DNA of 64,000 bases from Acidobacteriota bacterium. GTDB taxonomy: Bacteria > Acidobacteriota > Terriglobia > Terriglobales > Acidobacteriaceae. The DNA is taken from NCBI GenBank assembly GCA_018268755.1, contig JAFDVW010000018.1, positions 207,109 to 271,108 of the forward strand, in the 5' to 3' direction. The position numbers and the translations under genes are program-made. A model generated the notes under the pieces. It had not been told where the DNA came from. It saw only the letters and a program-made list of their open reading frames with translations, and ran no database searches. Below are positions 59,805 to 64,000 of this stretch, piece after piece. The first letter of the stretch is position 1; each line of letters begins with the position of its first letter.

Positions 59805-61739
59805 TCAGCGTGGGCGGCGAATGCCCAGCACCTTCATGCGCGAAGCCAGGGTCGATGCCGGTATGCCCAGAGCCTGGGCGGCTCCGTCCTTCCCGGCCAC
59901 TTTCCAGGCGGCGGCTTCGAGCGCCCGCACCAGCGTTTCTTTTTCCAATTGTTTGAGTTGCGCGCGGGTGCGTACTCCGGACGTCTCACTCGCCGTCCCT
60001 CGAGCAACGCCGCGGCCGTTGCTGGACAGGGGCAGTACGTCCCGCAAAGCCAGCTGATCGTCCCGGCACAGGATCACGGCGCGCTCCATCACATTTTCCA
60101 GTTCCCGCACATTTCCTGGCCAGGAGTAGGCGCGCAAGCGGCGGAGGCAGTCCGCGGAAAACTTTGGCTTGCTGCGCCCCACTTGCCGGCAATAACGTTC
60201 CAGAAAAATGTCCGCCAACAGTTCGACATCAGCCCCGCGCTCGCGCAGCGCTGGCACCGCGATGGGAAACACATGCAGCCGGTAAAACAAATCTTCGCGA
60301 AATCGTCCAGCCTCAACTTCCCGGTGCAAGTCACGATTGGTGGCGGCAATGACCCGCACATCCACCTTGCGGGTATGGGAGCTGCCTACCGGCTCAAATT
60401 CGCCCTCCTGCAGCACCCGCAGCAGCTTGGCCTGCAAATCGAGCGGCAGCTCACCGATCTCATCGAGAAAGATGGTGCCGCCGTGGGCCAGCTCAAAGCG
60501 ACCCACGCGCCGGTGCACGGCCCCGGTAAATGCGCCCTTCTCATGGCCGAAGAACTCGCTTTCGCTCAGGGCGGCAGGAATGGCCGCGCAATTCACGCGA
60601 ATAAAAGGACGTTCCGCCCGTTGGCTGGCCCGGTGCAGGGCCCGCGCCACCAGTTCCTTACCGGTCCCCGTCTCGCCGGTAATCAGCACGCTGCTGGGCG
60701 TGGGCGCCACGCGCTGTACCGAGGAAATGACCTGCAGCATGGCCGGGCTGCGCCCGGCGATCTCTTCCGCGTGGCGTAACTCGGCAATTTCACTTTGCAG
60801 ATAAGCCGCCTCGCCCTCCAACTCACGCAAGCGGTTCTCCGCCGCCAACTGGTCTTCCACGCTGCGCAGGATCACGCAGTATCGCTGCGCCCCCTGCCAC
60901 TCAAAGCGCGAGAGGCTGGCCTCAGCGGGAAAGGCGGTAGCATCGCCACGCTGCGCCTGCAGCCCTCCCGGCACCCAGGAAAAAACCTCCTGCGCATCCA
61001 GCTCCTCGGCCAGGCGCAGCAACTTGCGGGCGCTGCTCTCGCCGAGCAGTAAGGTCAACTTGCGCCCCAGCATCTTCTCCGCGGGAAGGCGAAAGGCCTT
61101 CGCGGCCGCCTCATTGGCCCGCCGGATATGCAGTTCGTGGTCCAGCTCGAAGATGGCGTCCATGGCGCTGGCAAACAAGCGAGCGTAGCGCTGCTCGCTG
61201 TTGCGCACCTCGGCCTCGGTGCGCAGGCGGAGAATTTCCGCGCCCGCCCGCGAGGCAAAAATGCGGAAGACCGCTTCCAGTTCGGGCGTCAGATGGAAAG
61301 GCTTGGTGTCGAGGGCGGAAAAGTGGCCGATCACCATGCCGTCCGGGGTCATGAACGGGATGCCGGTATAGCTGACCGCGTTCAGGTCCACCAGGTCGCG
61401 GTCGTTAGGGAACAAGTCGATCACGCGCTCGGGATAATGCACCAGGCGGGCGCTTTCAATGACCAGCTCGCAGGGCGTGCCGCTGATCGAATAGCGATAG
61501 TCTTCAATGAACCGGTCCTGCAACCAGAAAGCGGTCGCGCGCAGGGCCTTTTCTCGGGCCAGATACTCCGTCACCCAGACCCCGGTTACATTGAGGGCCC
61601 GGGCCGCGCAGGAAACCAGCGCGCGCAGGAAATCCTGGCCGGTGGTCGCAGCTGTGCCTTCGGCCAGCTCGCGCAACAGATTTTCGGTGGAAGGAAGGGC
61701 TTCCGCCATCGCACACCCCGCAGACATTATCGCCGACAT
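59805..61739 (-). CDS. Sigma-54-dependent activator with GAF and PAS sensory domains
   Basis: A 644-residue protein. Residues ~20-175 form a GAF domain (FLRALVSCAARALNVTGVWV, PFMTPDGMVIGHFSALD), ~185-300 a PAS domain (FASAMDAIFELDHELHIRRAN). The AAA+ domain follows with Walker A GETGTGKE (355-362), the sigma-54 contact loop GAFTGA (402-407), Walker B FLDEIGE (424-430) and the arginine-finger region REDLFYRL. A Fis-type helix-turn-helix ends it (DGAAQALGIPASTLASRMKVLG). The next gene on the same strand is osmC, with a sigma-54 promoter and palindromes in the 178-base gap. Start codons at residues 5 and 11 are alternatives. Confidence 0.93.
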   Translation of the reverse strand: MSAIMSAGCAMAEALPSTENLLRELAEGTAATTGQDFLRALVSCAARALNVTGVWVTEYLAREKALRATAFWLQDRFIEDYRYSISGTPCELVIESARLVHYPERVIDLFPNDRDLVDLNAVSYTGIPFMTPDGMVIGHFSALDTKPFHLTPELEAVFRIFASRAGAEILRLRTEAEVRNSEQRYARLFASAMDAIFELDHELHIRRANEAAAKAFRLPAEKMLGRKLTLLLGESSARKLLRLAEELDAQEVFSWVPGGLQAQRGDATAFPAEASLSRFEWQGAQRYCVILRSVEDQLAAENRLRELEGEAAYLQSEIAELRHAEEIAGRSPAMLQVISSVQRVAPTPSSVLITGETGTGKELVARALHRASQRAERPFIRVNCAAIPAALSESEFFGHEKGAFTGAVHRRVGRFELAHGGTIFLDEIGELPLDLQAKLLRVLQEGEFEPVGSSHTRKVDVRVIAATNRDLHREVEAGRFREDLFYRLHVFPIAVPALRERGADVELLADIFLERYCRQVGRSKPKFSADCLRRLRAYSWPGNVRELENVMERAVILCRDDQLALRDVLPLSSNGRGVARGTASETSGVRTRAQLKQLEKETLVRALEAAAWKVAGKDGAAQALGIPASTLASRMKVLGIRRPR

Positions 61740-61882
61740 GGGGCCGGGTGGAACAATTTTGTCGCCAGGATTTGTCGCTTTGCGGCTAGGAATGGGGCCT
61801 TGGGTAAGGCGGTCTACTCCGCCCGCACACTGTCATCCTGAGCGCAGCCCTGCCCCCTCCGTCACCCTTCGCGCCCCACTCC

Positions 61883-62154
61883 CTGTCATCCTGAGCGGAG
61901 CGACGGGCTTCGCGAAGCGAAGCCCTCGCGAAGTCGAAGGACCCCTATTGCGCCAACTCTGCCCGAGGCCCCTCCAGGAATTCTCCCCGAGACCCTCTCC
62001 AAACCACAGGCAGAACACGTCGAATCTTTGGTTAAGAACCCCGCCAGTACAGCGCTCCTTCGACTGCGTTGGCGCGGCGCTTCGCGCCGCAACAACTTCG
62101 CTCAGGATGACAGTGCAAAAGAAAAACTCCCGCCCAAACGAAGTTTGAGCGGGG
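61883..62154. repeat. 272-base dispersed-type repeat, copy 1
   Basis: Starts with CTGTCATCCTGAGCGGAGC and near its end carries the reverse complement GCTCAGGATGACAG. Inside are AAGCGAAGCCCTCGCGAAGT and a TTCGCGAAGCGAA palindrome. Copy 2 repeats it at a 303-base period with few differences. Confidence 0.9.
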
Positions 62155-62185
62155 GGATGCCTAACACCCAATCGCCCTCAACACA

Positions 62186-62457
62186 CTGTCATCCTGAGCG
62201 CAGCGACGGGCTTCGCGAAGCGAAGCCCTCGCGAAGTCGAAGGACCCCTATTGCGCCAACTCTGCCCGAGGCCCCTCCAGGAATTCTCCCCGAGACCCTC
62301 TCTAAGTCAAAGGTAGAACGCCTCCAATCTCTGGTTAAGAACCCCGCCAGTACAGCGCTCCTTCGACTGCGTTGGCGCGGCGCTTCGCGCCGCACCAACT
62401 TCGCTCAGGATGACAGTGCAAAAGAAAAACTCCCGCCCAAGCAAAGCTTGAGCGGGG
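62186..62457. repeat. 272-base dispersed-type repeat, copy 2
   Basis: Almost identical to copy 1, including the inner CCCCTATTGCGCCAACTCTG and the closing CTCAGGATGACAGTGC. Both copies end with a small hairpin (CCGCTCAA-type: CGCCCAAGCAAAGCTTGAGCG). The two form a direct tandem repeat separated by 31 bases. Confidence 0.9.
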
Positions 62458-62480
62458 CACCCTTCAGAGCCAAAGGATTC

Positions 62481-64000
62481 TTACTTCACCATTCTGGCCG
62501 CGTGCAACTGCTGGAGCGCCTGCACATTCACTTCGCCGCGCTGTAGGGCGGCAATGCCTTCCGCGGCGGCCCGGGCAGCCGAGAGCGTCGTAATCGTCGG
62601 GATTCTCGCCGTCACGGCGGCGCGGCGGATGGCCTTCTCATCAAAGAACGGGTCCTGCCCATGCGGCGTGTTTACGATCAACTGAATGCGCTCGCCTTTG
62701 ATGAAGTCCACCACATTGGGGCGGCCTTCTTTTACCTTGTACACCCGCTCCACGGGCATGCCTGCCTCTTCAATCAAGTCCGCGGTACCGGCGGTGGCCA
62801 CCAGCTTGAAGCCCATGTCCACAAACTTGCGCGCCACTTCGGCCACATGCGGCTTGTCGTGGTCAGTCACGCTGATGAACAGTGTGCCCTGCGTAGGCAG
62901 CTTTTGCCCGGCGGAAAGCTGTGCTTTGGCGAAGGCTTCGCCAAAGTTGTCGGCCACGCCCATCACTTCCCCGGTCGACTTCATTTCCGGGCCCAGCACG
63001 GTATCGACCCCGGGAAACTTGTTCCACGGGAAGACCGGCGATTTCACATAGTAGTGCGAGCCGGTATCGAGGTCCTTTTTCTGATCGATGAACTCGGGCA
63101 GAAACTCGCGCAGCTTGCGTCCAGTCATGAGCCGCGAGGCAATCTTGGCCATGGGCACGCCAGTCGCCTTGGAGACATAGGGCACAGTGCGCGAGGCGCG
63201 CGGGTTCACTTCAATAACGTAGACCTTGCCCTCGTCTCCGTCTTTGGTTACGCGTGGGATGGCAAACTGAATGTTCATCAACCCAACCACCTTGAGCGCC
63301 CGCGCCAGCTTGAAGGTGTACTCGCGCATGCGGTCGAGCAGGTGCGCCGGAATATCGACCGCGGGCAGCACGCAGCTGGAATCGCCGGAGTGGATGCCGG
63401 CTTCTTCGATGTGCTGCATGATGCCGCCGATAACCACGTCTTCGCCGTCCGAGAGCGCGTCGACGTCAACTTCAATCGCGTCTTCCAGGAAGTGGTCGAT
63501 CAGAACCGGGCGGTCCTGCGAGTATTCGACCGCTTCTTTCATGTAGCGGACCACCGTCTCTTCGTCGTAGGCGATGACCATGGCGCGCCCGCCCAGCACA
63601 TACGAAGGCCGCACCAGCACCGGATAGCCAATCTGGTTCGCGCCCGCGACCGCTTCCTCTAGCGATGCAGCCATTACGCCCGGCGCCTGCGGAATCTGCA
63701 GGTCTTCCAGCAGCTTATTGAAGCGCTTGCGGTCCTCCGCCAGGTCGATGGATTCCGGCGAAGTACCGATGATCTTCGCCCCCGCCGCCTTCAGCGGCAG
63801 AGCCAGGTTCAGCGGCGTTTGTCCGCCAAACTGCACGATGACGCCGACTTCTGCTCCGCCCGAGGACTCATGCTCGTAGATGGCATGCACATCTTCCATG
63901 GTCAGCGGCTCGAAATAGAGGCGATCGCTGGTGTCGTAGTCGGTCGAAACCGTCTCCGGATTACAGTTCACCATGATGGTCTCGTAGCCGTCCTCGCGCA
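62481..64000 (-). CDS. carB: Carbamoyl-phosphate synthase large subunit (partial, N-terminal half outside window)
   Basis: The frame is open to the right edge; the last visible upstream codons read REDGYETI before MVNCNPETVSTDYD, so the ATG at 63974 is internal. About 506 residues are present: the second ATP-grasp half (KRFNKLLEDLQIPQAPG, PSYVLGGRAMVIAYDE, IHSGDSSCVLPA, VIEVNPRASRTVPYVSKATG) and the C-terminal MGS-like allosteric domain (GTLFISVTDHDKPHVAEVARKF, NTPHGQDPFFDE). It makes carbamoyl phosphate for arginine and pyrimidines. The full gene is usually ~1070 residues. Confidence 0.96.
   Translation of the reverse strand, partial: REDGYETIMVNCNPETVSTDYDTSDRLYFEPLTMEDVHAIYEHESSGGAEVGVIVQFGGQTPLNLALPLKAAGAKIIGTSPESIDLAEDRKRFNKLLEDLQIPQAPGVMAASLEEAVAGANQIGYPVLVRPSYVLGGRAMVIAYDEETVVRYMKEAVEYSQDRPVLIDHFLEDAIEVDVDALSDGEDVVIGGIMQHIEEAGIHSGDSSCVLPAVDIPAHLLDRMREYTFKLARALKVVGLMNIQFAIPRVTKDGDEGKVYVIEVNPRASRTVPYVSKATGVPMAKIASRLMTGRKLREFLPEFIDQKKDLDTGSHYYVKSPVFPWNKFPGVDTVLGPEMKSTGEVMGVADNFGEAFAKAQLSAGQKLPTQGTLFISVTDHDKPHVAEVARKFVDMGFKLVATAGTADLIEEAGMPVERVYKVKEGRPNVVDFIKGERIQLIVNTPHGQDPFFDEKAIRRAAVTARIPTITTLSAARAAAEGIAALQRGEVNVQALQQLHAARMVK

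Larger units (their letters stand above)
61740..62480. other. Repeat-filled intergenic region of 741 bases
   Basis: The region holds two tandem copies of a 272-base repeat (see next entries) and a third partial end: CTGTCATCCTGAGCGCAGC at about 61830. Open frames that run through it arise from the repeat and lack family motifs. The promoter of the sigma-54 activator gene must be near 61740-61830. Confidence 0.7.

Noticed and set aside
61507..62546. Long plus-strand open frames through the repeat region
   Set aside because: They arise from the two repeat copies and from antisense of the activator gene; the proteins repeat the same words and have no start signal or family motif.

Overview
The window reads as a chromosomal segment of a GC-rich, Gram-negative soil bacterium, most likely an acidobacterium. 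Supports for this are a full hopanoid operon, an ECF-type sigma factor paired with a TPR serine/threonine kinase, TolC/OmpA/TonB-type outer-membrane proteins, and dispersed intergenic repeats beginning TGTCATCCTGAGCG. The phylum is an inference; no rRNA gene is present. Both ends cut through genes (a PRC-barrel/MgtE-type protein on the left, carB on the right). There is no CRISPR array, insertion sequence or prophage.

Layout. 1-5.4 kb: a partial MgtE-type gene, an RsbW/RsbV-like switch pair, a secreted OB-fold protein, a glycosyltransferase/MFS pair, and queF. 5.5-9.2 kb: membrane-fusion adaptor, TPR protein and TolC-type channel. 9.3-24.1 kb: the hopanoid region. A plus-strand unit (hpnJ plus two half-size EamA transporters) converges on a long minus-strand operon transcribed ispH-shc-hpnH-orf-hpnA-hpnG-two zinc dehydrogenases-hpnC-hpnD-hpnE. 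It covers the last isoprenoid step, squalene synthesis, cyclisation and side-chain extension. 24.2-29.9 kb: recN and ilvB-ilvN-ilvA, preceded by an unannotated 30-codon leader peptide and an attenuator. 29.9-35.6 kb: hexuronate use (uxaC, exuT, SDR), a MOSC protein and a class III CoA-transferase. 35.6-46.2 kb: exported envelope proteins, a Ser/Thr kinase with its sigma factor, a diheme cytochrome c and a membrane-anchored protein. 46.3-54.3 kb: a probable beta-1,2-glucan locus (GH144-like hydrolase, ABC exporter, GT84 synthase lacking the usual C-terminal GH94 part). 54.4-64 kb: tRNA-Ala(CGC), a Tat-exported TIM-barrel protein, ribA, rhodanese, a DapA-like aldolase with an insertion, a TonB-receptor remnant, an OsmC gene apparently under its neighbouring sigma-54 activator, two tandem 272-bp repeats, and carB.

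The most informative non-coding finds are the ilv attenuator (mutually exclusive hairpins plus a valine-rich leader), the sigma-54 promoter with two phased palindromes before osmC, and the operator-like inverted repeat at the start of the ispH-hopanoid operon. Function names come from motifs and family resemblance read by eye; no database search was possible.
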